Shown here one piece after another: positions 1 to 6,169 of a stretch of 15,445 nucleotides of DNA. The DNA is taken from NCBI GenBank assembly GCA_030667555.1, contig DAOUVR010000008.1, forward strand, positions 1 to 15,445, given 5' to 3'. The notes under the pieces are model-generated. The model had not been told where the DNA came from and did not search any database. It worked only from the letters and a program-made list of their open reading frames with translations. The stretch is from Dehalococcoidia bacterium (GTDB lineage: Bacteria > Chloroflexota > Dehalococcoidia > E44-bin15). Position 1 is the stretch's first letter. Each line of letters begins with the position of its first letter. The translations under genes and the position numbers were made by a program.

Positions 1-416
1 TCCACGATCTGCTGCACCGTTTGCTGTGTGATCTCCTGCCCGCAGTGGGGGCAATGAGGGTGGCCAACGCGTGCAAAGAGCAATCTCAGGTAGTCATAGA
101 CCTCAGTTACTGTGCCCACAGTGGAGCGGGGATTTCTGCTCGGGCCCTTCTGGTCGATGGAGATCGCTGGGCTTAGCCCCTCGATATAGTCGACATCTGG
201 CTTCTCCATCTGACCGAGGAACTGGCGAGCGTAGGCGGACAGAGACTCGACATAACGACGCTGGCCCTCGGCATAAATGGTATCGAAGGCAAGCGAGCTT
301 TTCCCCGATCCGGAGACGCCGGTGATTACCACCAGTTTGTCTCTGGGGATAGCGACATCGATGTTTTTCAGGTTGTGCTCCCGAGCCCCTCTAACGGAGA
401 TTGTATCCTGAGGCAT
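1..416 (-). CDS. uvrA: UvrA excinuclease ATPase subunit, N-terminal part only
   Basis: UvrA is the damage-recognition ATPase of UvrABC nucleotide excision repair; it forms a dimer that loads UvrB on lesions. Only the first 138 codons are in the window; the gene continues past base 1. The reading begins MPQDTISVRGAREHNLKNI, the usual UvrA start. The first Walker A loop GVSGSGKS lies at residues 33-40, followed by the highly conserved RRYVESLSAYARQFL (about 53-67) and the SPAISIDQK and STVGTVTE segments (about 82-105). CPHC at 122-125 is one of the zinc-binding pairs of the family. The ATG at 414-416 has a GGGAGG about 10 nt upstream, rather far for a ribosome site. The gene diverges from the zinc-ribbon gene on the other strand. 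The identification is firm; nothing can be said of the C-terminal half. Confidence 0.96.
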   Translation of the reverse strand, partial: MPQDTISVRGAREHNLKNIDVAIPRDKLVVITGVSGSGKSSLAFDTIYAEGQRRYVESLSAYARQFLGQMEKPDVDYIEGLSPAISIDQKGPSRNPRSTVGTVTEVYDYLRLLFARVGHPHCPHCGQEITQQTVQQIV

Positions 417-452
417 GCACCCGCTTCCTCCCTTACTTGCTTGGCAGTCTCT

Positions 453-482
453 AGTGTAGCATGCCACTAGTAAACGAAACAA
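453..482 (-). promoter_or_regulatory. Candidate uvrA promoter with an overlapping dyad
   Basis: On the minus strand TTGTTT (477-482) and TACACT (453-458) are 18 bp apart, about 37 bp before the uvrA ATG. A perfect inverted repeat CTAGTG-N8-CACTAG (451-456 and 465-470) covers the -10 and part of the spacer, so it could be an operator. No known SOS box was recognised. The hexamers are only fair matches, so this is tentative. Confidence 0.35.
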
Positions 483-498
483 GAGTTATAAATAATAG

Positions 499-527
499 TT
501 GCATTTTGTGTAATATTGATATATAAT
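499..527 (+). promoter_or_regulatory. Strong sigma-70-type promoter for the zinc-ribbon gene
   Basis: TTGCAT (499-504) and a perfect TATAAT (522-527) are separated by exactly 17 bp, inside an AT-rich tract (about 480-527) unlike the GC-richer surroundings. Initiation is expected near 534, which gives a leader of about 150 nt before the ATG at 684. It stands back to back with the uvrA promoter region. Confidence 0.75.
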
Positions 528-533
528 GGCGCA

Positions 534-683
534 AGGTGGACCTGGACTGGCGTTTCAGCATGACGACCTCGCCAAAGCGAGCTAGGGGTTTGTTTCGGCA
601 CAAGTATGACAAAGCAATCCGACAAACAGGGTGTTAAGCTGTACCGGCAAGGGGCAACCACCAAATAAAGAAGGAGGGCTGGT
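534..683 (+). promoter_or_regulatory. Long 5' leader with two possible hairpins
   Basis: This is the predicted untranslated leader of the zinc-ribbon gene. It contains a perfect 5-bp hairpin CTCGC-CAAA-GCGAG (568-581). It also has a 9-bp stem with a two-base bulge, pairing GTTTGTttCGG (588-598) with CCGACAAAC (619-627). A short open frame (GTG at 536 or ATG at 560, stop at 635-637) lies inside it. A clear ribosome site AAGGAGG (671-677) sits 6 nt before the gene. The leader does not match a riboswitch class I recognise; a regulatory role is inferred only from its length and pairing. Confidence 0.3.
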
Positions 684-971
684 ATGGCCTTGGAGGACAA
701 GGTTCTGGTATGTCGAGATTGCGGCAAAGAATTTTCGTTCACTGCTGGTGAGCAAGAATTCTATATGTCACGTGGGCTGCAAAGCGAGCCCACTCGGTGC
801 CGGGAGTGCCGTTCGGCGAGGCGGCGCGATCGTTTTGGTGAAGAAAATCGCCAGATGTATTCCGCAATCTGTGCCTCTTGCGGCATGGAGTGTGAGGTTC
901 CCTTTGAACCCAGGAGTGGGCGACCGGTCTATTGTACTGAGTGCTTCGCCAAGATGAGAAGTCGCCCCTAG
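684..971 (+). CDS. Small double zinc-ribbon protein (zf-trcl plus CxxC-x17-CxxC)
   Basis: This 95-residue protein has two cysteine modules. The first (about residues 7-45) has CRDC at 10-13, the FSFTAGEQEFY segment, and CREC at 39-42, as in the probable zinc-ribbon family zf-trcl. The second has CASC and CTEC separated by exactly 17 residues, matching the CxxC-x17-CxxC domain, with the usual PFEPxxGRPVYC core. Each module should bind one zinc ion. The molecular function is not known; nucleic-acid or ribosome binding is only a guess from the fold and the basic linker (SARRRDR). The start is fixed by AAGGAGG 6 nt upstream. It has its own strong promoter and is followed by a terminator, so it is probably monocistronic, and the strong signals suggest high expression. 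Confidence 0.85.
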   Translation: MALEDKVLVCRDCGKEFSFTAGEQEFYMSRGLQSEPTRCRECRSARRRDRFGEENRQMYSAICASCGMECEVPFEPRSGRPVYCTECFAKMRSRP

Positions 972-989
972 CGCTTGTAATGTCTGAAA

Positions 990-1034
990 AGAGCCGAGAC
1001 GATCCCGATGCGCAGGGATGTCCCGGTTCTTTTT
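990..1034 (+). terminator. Rho-independent terminator after the zinc-ribbon gene
   Basis: The left arm at 990-1006 pairs with the right arm at 1015-1030 across an 8-nt loop. There is a GATCCC/GGGAT core, a second GAC/GTC block and an outer AGAGCC/GGTTCT block. The stem has a one-base bulge, one G-U pair and one mismatch, and five Ts (1030-1034) follow it directly. It ends only 14 nt before the next ATG, so it may also attenuate the DUF503-helicase pair. Confidence 0.75.
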
Positions 1035-1048
1035 GTCGTGGAGACGCT

Positions 1049-1342
1049 ATGAATATCGGGGTGTGCAAGGTGAGGCTTCGCCTGCCCGAGAATCAGTCCC
1101 TCAAGGGCAAGCGGCAGGTGGTGAAGTCGATCATCCAGCGGGTGAAAAACAAGTATAATGTATCCATAGCTGAGGTCGATGAGCAGGACATTTGGCAGAT
1201 CATCGTCATAGGGATAAGCTGTGTCAGCGAAAGTGCTCAGCATTGCAACGAGGTGCTGTCCAAGGTGGTGGATTTCATTGAGAAGACCAGGTTGGATGTG
1301 GAGATACTCGATTATGAGTTGGAAATCCTCCACGCTCTTTAG
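1049..1342 (+). CDS. DUF503 family protein (YlxP-like)
   Basis: This 97-residue protein belongs to DUF503, a small alpha/beta family that includes Bacillus YlxP. Visible family marks are the N-terminal strand (NIGVCKVRLRLP), the SLKGKRQVVKSIIQRVKNKYNVSIAEVD block (about residues 17-44), WQ in the next strand, and the IGISCVS segment. The biochemical role of the family is unknown; elsewhere some members sit beside rbfA and infB, which suggests a link to translation. The open frame could extend back to 941, but that would run through the terminator and the end of the previous gene. ATG 1049 has GGAG 5 nt upstream and fits the family length. The helicase begins 6 nt after its stop, so the two are probably co-transcribed and translationally coupled. 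Confidence 0.88.
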   Translation: MNIGVCKVRLRLPENQSLKGKRQVVKSIIQRVKNKYNVSIAEVDEQDIWQIIVIGISCVSESAQHCNEVLSKVVDFIEKTRLDVEILDYELEILHAL

Positions 1343-1348
1343 AACAGA

Positions 1349-3631
1349 ATGGATACCTCAGCCTTATTGCACTACCTTAAAACACAGCCTTTATTCAAAG
1401 ACCAGATTGTCCACATTGAGCAAGTGCCCAGCCGCGATGTGAGCTACGGGACGCTTGTGGACTCCCTCCATCCCGAGCTCCAGAAACGCCTTGATGCTTT
1501 GCATCTTCCCGCTCTCTATAGCCATCAGGCCCAGGCGATAAATGCCGCCCGCTCGGGTAAGAACGTCTTTGTAGTTACCCCTGCCGCCAGCGGCAAGACC
1601 CTCTGCTACAATGTGCCCGTGCTGGATGTGATGCTCAGGGAGAAGAGGAGTAGTGCCCTTTATATCTTCCCCACTAAGGCGCTTGCTCAGGATCAGCTCA
1701 GGGGTTTATGCGAGCTTGCCTCGCCTTTTGGGATAGGGTGCGCTACTTTCGATGGCGATACTCCTCCTGAGGAGCGAGGCGAGATAAAGCGGTCTTCTCG
1801 GGTGGTGCTCACCAACCCCGATATGCTTCACCTGGGCATTCTGCCTAACCATCAGTCGTGGTCGAGGTTTCTTCGTCAGCTTCGCTATGTTGTAGTGGAT
1901 GAGGCACATGTTTACCGCGGTGTCTTTGGCTCCCATGTGGCTAATGTGCTTCGCCGACTGAAGCGAGTCTGCACGCTTTATGGGGCAAATCCCCAGTTTA
2001 TCTGCTCTTCGGCGACTATTGCCAACCCCAATGAGCATATCGAGAGATTGGTGGGTCTCCCTTTTGAGGTGCTTGATGAGGATGGCTCTGCTTACGGAGG
2101 GAAGGATTTCGTATTCTGGAATCCCCCCATTATTGATCAGGCCAAATCCACCAGGCGCAGCGCCAATACCGAGGCCACCTTTCTGTTTTCCGAGCTAGTG
2201 AAGGGGGACTTTCGTACTATCACCTTTGCCAGGTCGAGGAAGCTGACCGAACTTATCTACATTTACACCAGGGAGCAGCTAGCTAAGGAGAGCGGGCAGC
2301 TTGCCCAAAGAATAAGACCCTACCGCGCTGGGTATCTTCCCGAGGAGCGACGCCAAATCGAGCGCCAGTTGTTTGATGGCGAGCTTTTGGGGGTGGTGGC
2401 GACTACTGCTCTTGAGCTCGGAGTTGATATTGGCGATCTTGATGCTACTGTGCTTACTGGCTACCCCGGGAGTATCGCCAGCACATGGCAGCAGGCGGGG
2501 CGAAGTGGCAGAAGAGGGGCGAGGTCTTTGAGTTTTCTCATCGGCCTAGACAATCCCCTGGACCAGTATTTTATGCGTCACCCCGAGGCTTTCTTTGGCA
2601 AGAGTTTTGAGCATGTCCTGACCAACCAGGCTAACCCCCATATCCTTAAATCTCATCTCATGTGTGCTGCCTATGAGCATCCATTGGATGATAATGATGA
2701 AACGGTATTTGGTGAAAACTTCAGGAAGGTGAGTGCGGAGTTGGTGGAGGAAGGACTGCTTAAGGAGCGTGGTGGGCGGTGCTACCTATCGCCTTCCATA
2801 TTCTACCCCGCTGAGGATGTGAATATTCGCTCCACATCCTCCGAGCGCTATACGATCGTCGATGCCTCACAAGGCTATCGGGAACTGGAGACAGTGGAGG
2901 GGGCGGTCGCCTTCTTTCAGATTCATCCCGGTGCCATTTATCTTCATCAAGGTGAGGCGTATCTTGTTACCGAACTCGATCTGCTATCGCGCACTGCCTA
3001 CACTCAGCCCATCGATGCCGATTACTATACACAAACAAAAGACATCACCGAACTCTCGATCCTTCAGGTGAATCGGCGAAGGGAGGTGGGAGGGGTAAGT
3101 GTCTATCTGGGAGAGGTGGAGGTGACCACTGAGGTGGTTGGCTTTAAAAAGAAGAGGCAGTTTACCGAGGAGGTTATCGGGGAGGAGCCTGTCGACCTGC
3201 CACCCCAAACATTCCCCACCGTAGCTCTTTGGTTCGACATACCGGAGAAAATTGTCCTTGCTCTCGCTCAACAGGGGCTTGATTTCCATGGCGGGCTTCA
3301 CGCTACGGAGCATGCTGCCATCGCACTATTACCCATTTTTGCCCTATGCGATAGAAATGATGTGGGTGGTATTTCCACGCCGCTCCATGCTGATACGGGG
3401 AAACCACAGATATTCATCTATGATGCTTATCCGGGCGGCATTGGCATCGCCGAGAAGGGTTTCGAACTGATCGAGGAACTCTGGCTTGCTACGCTGAAAG
3501 CGATAGCGGAGTGCCCTTGTGAGGCTGGCTGCCCCAGTTGCATCCAGTCCCCTAAGTGTGGTAACAATAACGAGCCTCTGGACAAGAGGGCAGCAGAGCT
3601 CATTCTTGGAGTTCTTTTGGAGCATCGTTGA
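1349..3631 (+). CDS. DEAH-box helicase with DUF1998/MZB zinc domain (MrfA/YprA family)
   Basis: This superfamily 2 DNA helicase has 760 residues, close to Bacillus MrfA/YprA. Motifs in order: Q-like YSHQ (57-60), Walker A TPAASGKT (77-84), FPTKALAQDQ (107-116), TNPDML (155-160), DEAH (184-187), SSAT (220-223), ATTALELGVDIG (351-362) and QQAGRSGRRG (381-390). The C-terminal DUF1998/MZB part has the DAYPGGIGIAE signature and a cysteine cluster at 722, 724, 728, 731 and 737 that should hold a zinc ion. MrfA in Bacillus works with the exonuclease MrfB to remove mitomycin C lesions independently of UvrABC; MrfA is a 3'-5' translocase related to Hrq1. A repair role here is inferred from the family. 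No MrfB-like gene is in the window. No strong ribosome site precedes the ATG, so coupling to the DUF503 gene is likely. Confidence 0.92.
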   Translation: MDTSALLHYLKTQPLFKDQIVHIEQVPSRDVSYGTLVDSLHPELQKRLDALHLPALYSHQAQAINAARSGKNVFVVTPAASGKTLCYNVPVLDVMLREKRSSALYIFPTKALAQDQLRGLCELASPFGIGCATFDGDTPPEERGEIKRSSRVVLTNPDMLHLGILPNHQSWSRFLRQLRYVVVDEAHVYRGVFGSHVANVLRRLKRVCTLYGANPQFICSSATIANPNEHIERLVGLPFEVLDEDGSAYGGKDFVFWNPPIIDQAKSTRRSANTEATFLFSELVKGDFRTITFARSRKLTELIYIYTREQLAKESGQLAQRIRPYRAGYLPEERRQIERQLFDGELLGVVATTALELGVDIGDLDATVLTGYPGSIASTWQQAGRSGRRGARSLSFLIGLDNPLDQYFMRHPEAFFGKSFEHVLTNQANPHILKSHLMCAAYEHPLDDNDETVFGENFRKVSAELVEEGLLKERGGRCYLSPSIFYPAEDVNIRSTSSERYTIVDASQGYRELETVEGAVAFFQIHPGAIYLHQGEAYLVTELDLLSRTAYTQPIDADYYTQTKDITELSILQVNRRREVGGVSVYLGEVEVTTEVVGFKKKRQFTEEVIGEEPVDLPPQTFPTVALWFDIPEKIVLALAQQGLDFHGGLHATEHAAIALLPIFALCDRNDVGGISTPLHADTGKPQIFIYDAYPGGIGIAEKGFELIEELWLATLKAIAECPCEAGCPSCIQSPKCGNNNEPLDKRAAELILGVLLEHR

Positions 3632-3688
3632 CGCTCTCGTTCAGATAGATAGGGGACATCTTCTCGTTATTGTGAGGCTTGTCCTCAA

Positions 3689-3762
3689 CGGCGGGAGAGG
3701 GAACGAAAGCGGGAGTCCAGAGGGGTCTCCCCTCTGGCAGGGGTCTGGGGGTGTCCCCCAGA
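3689..3762 (+). repeat. Dispersed GC-rich palindromic repeat, copy 1
   Basis: Two perfect hairpins lie side by side: CCAGAGGGG-TCT-CCCCTCTGG (3717-3737, 9 bp) and TCTGGGGG-TGT-CCCCCAGA (3744-3762, 8 bp). They are preceded by a GGGAGAGGG segment near 3693. The same order of blocks occurs on the opposite strand at about 10712-10775. No run of T follows, so this looks like a REP/MITE-type dispersed element more than a plain terminator, although it may stop or protect the helicase transcript. Confidence 0.7.
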
Positions 3763-3803
3763 AACACATTTCAGGGTGGGTTAAATGATTTGAACGAGTA
3801 CAA

Positions 3804-3834
3804 TTGCTAGTTTTCAGGGCTTATGAGGTATACT
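3804..3834 (+). promoter_or_regulatory. Probable purA promoter
   Basis: TTGCTA (3804-3809) and TATACT (3829-3834) are 19 bp apart, giving a start near 3841 and a leader of about 60 nt. The block TTGCTAGTTT, then AGG and TTATG, also occurs in the corA promoter, where the spacer is 16 bp. The long spacer suggests a weaker or regulated promoter. Confidence 0.5.
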
Positions 3835-3900
3835 ATAAGAGGATGGCGACAGAATGACAGGACTGGCCTACCAGTTGTGAACGTAGGAAGGGAGTGAGAA

Positions 3901-5172
3901 ATGCCAGCAATAGCTGTTATTGGGGCGCAGTGGGGAGACGAGGGGAAAGGGAAGATTGTTGACCTCCTTGCCGAGAAGGTAAATGTGGTGGTGCGGTTCT
4001 CAGGGGGGAATAACGCCGGGCATACTGTAATTAATCCCTATGGTGAGTTCAGGTTGCATCTCGTTCCCTCTGGTATATTCTACCCCGATGTTGCCTGCAT
4101 CATCGGCAATGGTGTGGTCATCGACCCCGCTGTGCTCTTCGAGGAGATTGAAGAGCTGAAGAAGAGTGGCGTGAGTGTAGAGAGGCTATTTGTGAGCGAT
4201 CGCGCTAATCTCATCATGCCCTATCACATCCTTCTCGATGGCTTGGAGGAGGAGTCACGCGGTGGCAGTGCTATTGGAACGACAAGAAGAGGGATTGGTC
4301 CTTGCTATATGGATAAAGTCGGCCGGTTGGGAATTCGCGTTGGAGACCTACTAGACAAGGAGGTCTTTCGGGAGAGGCTTCGCACTGTTCTGGAGCAGAA
4401 GAACCGTATCATCACCAAGGTTTATGAGGCTCAACCTCTATCGCTGGAGGAAATCTACGATAAATATTGCCATTATGGAGAGATTCTGGCCCCTTTCATA
4501 AGGGGGACCGATTTGATGTTGCAGGAAGCTCTGGAAAACGAGGAAGCAGTTCTATTGGAGGGGGCACAGGGGACGATGCTGGATGTAGATTTTGGCACCT
4601 ACCCCTATGTTACCTCTACCTCCACCATCGTAGGAGGCGCATGCTCAGGGTTGGGGCTGAGCCCGGCGAAGATAGACCGCATCATCGGTGTCTATAAGGC
4701 ATACAGCACCAGGGTGGGAGCTGGACCTCTGGTCACTGAGCTCTGTGACGAAACAGGGGAGTTGATTCGGCAGCGCGCCCATGAATATGGTGCCACTACG
4801 GGGCGCCCCCGCCGCTGCGGCTGGTTCGACGCCGTGATCGGTCGCTTTAGCGCTCGCATCAATGGTTTTTCCGAGTTTGCCCTCACCCGCCTCGACATTC
4901 TCGATGTCCTGCCTTCACTCAAGATATGCACTGGCTACAAGCTTGATGGCGATACGCTGACGAATCCTCCCAGCAACTCTACATTGTTGGCGGGGTGCGA
5001 ACCCATCTATGAGGAGCTTGCCGGCTGGCAAACCGACATAAGCGCACTTCGTCGCTTTGAAGACCTGCCCGGTAAGGCTCGCTCCTACATAAGGACGCTG
5101 GAGGAACTCATTGGCTGTTCGGCAAGCGTTATCTCGGTTGGTCCAAGGCGGGAGCAGACCATCATTGTGTGA
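3901..5172 (+). CDS. purA: Adenylosuccinate synthetase
   Basis: PurA makes adenylosuccinate from IMP, aspartate and GTP, the first committed step from IMP to AMP, in the cytoplasm. The 423-residue length is normal. Visible signatures are GAQWGDEGKGKIVD (8-21) with catalytic Asp13, GGNNAGHTV (35-43) with catalytic His41, the IGTTRRGIGPCYMDK segment, EGAQGTMLDVDFGTYPYVTS in the middle, and TTGRPRRCGWFDAV, which includes IMP and GTP contacts. The loop that usually reads GTTGRGIGP or GTTKKGIGP is GTTRRGIGP here, within normal variation. GGGAG (3890-3894) lies 6 nt before the ATG. The gene appears to be transcribed alone from the promoter near 3804-3834 and converges on dapA. Confidence 0.98.
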   Translation: MPAIAVIGAQWGDEGKGKIVDLLAEKVNVVVRFSGGNNAGHTVINPYGEFRLHLVPSGIFYPDVACIIGNGVVIDPAVLFEEIEELKKSGVSVERLFVSDRANLIMPYHILLDGLEEESRGGSAIGTTRRGIGPCYMDKVGRLGIRVGDLLDKEVFRERLRTVLEQKNRIITKVYEAQPLSLEEIYDKYCHYGEILAPFIRGTDLMLQEALENEEAVLLEGAQGTMLDVDFGTYPYVTSTSTIVGGACSGLGLSPAKIDRIIGVYKAYSTRVGAGPLVTELCDETGELIRQRAHEYGATTGRPRRCGWFDAVIGRFSARINGFSEFALTRLDILDVLPSLKICTGYKLDGDTLTNPPSNSTLLAGCEPIYEELAGWQTDISALRRFEDLPGKARSYIRTLEELIGCSASVISVGPRREQTIIV

Positions 5173-5201
5173 GACATCCCGTAGCCTTGCTAAAATGGGG
5201 T

Positions 5202-5221
5202 AGCCCTTCGACAAGCTCAGG
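5202..5221 (+). repeat. 20-bp dispersed repeat, decayed copy
   Basis: AGCCCTTCGACAAGCTCAGG here is identical to 12712-12731. The flanks do not match, and the outer stem seen in the other copy is missing, so this looks like the core of a decayed element in the purA-dapA gap. From memory, similar short sequences are scattered through many bacterial genomes; I could not check that. Confidence 0.6.
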
Positions 5222-5225
5222 ACAG

Positions 5226-5247
5226 GCCTAGAGCAGATGCTCTAGGC
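5226..5247. terminator. Hairpin between convergent purA and dapA, possible two-way terminator
   Basis: GCCTAGAGC (5226-5234) and GCTCTAGGC (5239-5247) form a perfect 9-bp stem with an AGAT loop. It sits between the 3' ends of two converging genes, where a shared terminator is expected. Neither strand has a clear run of T after the stem, so it is a weak intrinsic terminator at best, or an end-protecting hairpin. Confidence 0.45.
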
Positions 5248-5254
5248 TGCTCTC

Positions 5255-6157
5255 TCAGACCTTGGCTTCTATTGGGAGGTTGATCTTACAGTTTGACAGG
5301 GTGGCGTCGATGAACGCCGCCGATTTTTCGTCAGGCTCGACGAGAGGCAAACGTGGCTTGCCCACCCGAAAGCCCAGGCGGTTCAGGGCGTATTTGGTGG
5401 GGCTAGGGCTGGAGACCACAAACATAGCATCCACCAGTGGAAGCAGGCGCCGATGGATCGTTGCAGCCTCATCTGCTTTGCCGCTAAGGAACTTCTCCAT
5501 CATCTCCTTAACCTGCAAGCCAACGAGGTGGGAGATAACACTGATTACACCACAACCCCCTAGGGCAAGTATGGGGAGTGTATCGCTATCATTGCCACTG
5601 TAAACTAAAAAATCCTTGTTTGTACCATCGATGATTTTGGCGATCTGTTCTAGATTGGCGCTAGCCTCCTTTATACCAACGATGTTGCCGATCTCGCTCA
5701 ACTTGATCACGGTTTCGGGAGCAAGGTTTACCACCGTTCGGCTGGGCACATTGTAAAGAATGCACGGGAGGCTCGTGGCTGTGACAATGGCCTTGAAGTG
5801 CTGGAAAAGCCCCTCTTGAGTTGGCTTGTTGTAGCAGGGCACAACGAGCAGTATGGCATCCACGCCCACGCTCTCTGCCGTCTGGGTTAGCTCTATGCTA
5901 TCCTTTGTGCAGTAGTTGCCGGTGCCAGCTATCACCGTTCCTCGTCCTCCAACTGCCTCCTTCACCTCAGCGAAAAGCTTGAGCTTCTCTTCTCTGCTGA
6001 GGGTGGGAGACTCTCCTGTGGTTCCGGAAACCACCAATCCATCGCTCCCCGAATCCAACAGGGCGATGGCAAGCCTCTTCGCCTGGTCATAGTCAACATT
6101 GCCTTCGGGATCGAAGGGGGTTACCATAGCGGTGAATAATCTACTTAGCCCTGCCAT
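5255..6157 (-). CDS. dapA: 4-hydroxy-tetrahydrodipicolinate synthase
   Basis: DapA condenses pyruvate with aspartate semialdehyde at the branch into lysine and diaminopimelate. The protein has 300 residues (one more if the upstream ATG is used). Numbered from that upstream Met, the catalytic residues line up with E. coli DapA at a constant offset of 3: Thr47 in GTTGES, Tyr110, Tyr136 in YNVPSRT with Arg141, and Schiff-base Lys164 in GIKEAS. Two ATG codons are adjacent; GGAGG (6164-6168) is 3 nt from the first and 6 nt from the second, so the second (6155-6157) is chosen. The gene begins 9-12 nt after asd and is the last in the rpsO-pnp-dapB-asd-dapA run, using the product of its neighbour. 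Confidence 0.97.
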   Translation of the reverse strand: MAGLSRLFTAMVTPFDPEGNVDYDQAKRLAIALLDSGSDGLVVSGTTGESPTLSREEKLKLFAEVKEAVGGRGTVIAGTGNYCTKDSIELTQTAESVGVDAILLVVPCYNKPTQEGLFQHFKAIVTATSLPCILYNVPSRTVVNLAPETVIKLSEIGNIVGIKEASANLEQIAKIIDGTNKDFLVYSGNDSDTLPILALGGCGVISVISHLVGLQVKEMMEKFLSGKADEAATIHRRLLPLVDAMFVVSSPSPTKYALNRLGFRVGKPRLPLVEPDEKSAAFIDATLSNCKINLPIEAKV

Positions 6158-6169
6158 CATGCGCCTCCA

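Noticed and set aside
631..957. 108-codon frame overlapping the zinc-ribbon gene
   Set aside because: It is in another frame of a gene whose protein shows clear paired cysteine motifs and a good ribosome site; no recognisable protein in the alternative frame.
941..1048. N-terminal extension of the DUF503 gene back to 941
   Set aside because: It would translate through the end of the zinc-ribbon gene and the terminator hairpin, and exceeds the family length; ATG 1049 has its own ribosome site.
739..1333. Minus-strand open frames over the zinc-ribbon and DUF503 genes
   Set aside because: They run antisense across recognisable genes, have no ribosome site or family resemblance, and one crosses the terminator.
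3717..3761. Reading the double hairpin as a CRISPR fragment or an ordinary terminator
   Set aside because: There is no series of repeats with spacers, and no run of T follows either stem; the second copy at 10712-10775 points to a dispersed element.
3632..3788. Possible protein in the frame running past the helicase stop
   Set aside because: The frame continues into the palindromic repeat; its sequence is low in complexity and not protein-like.
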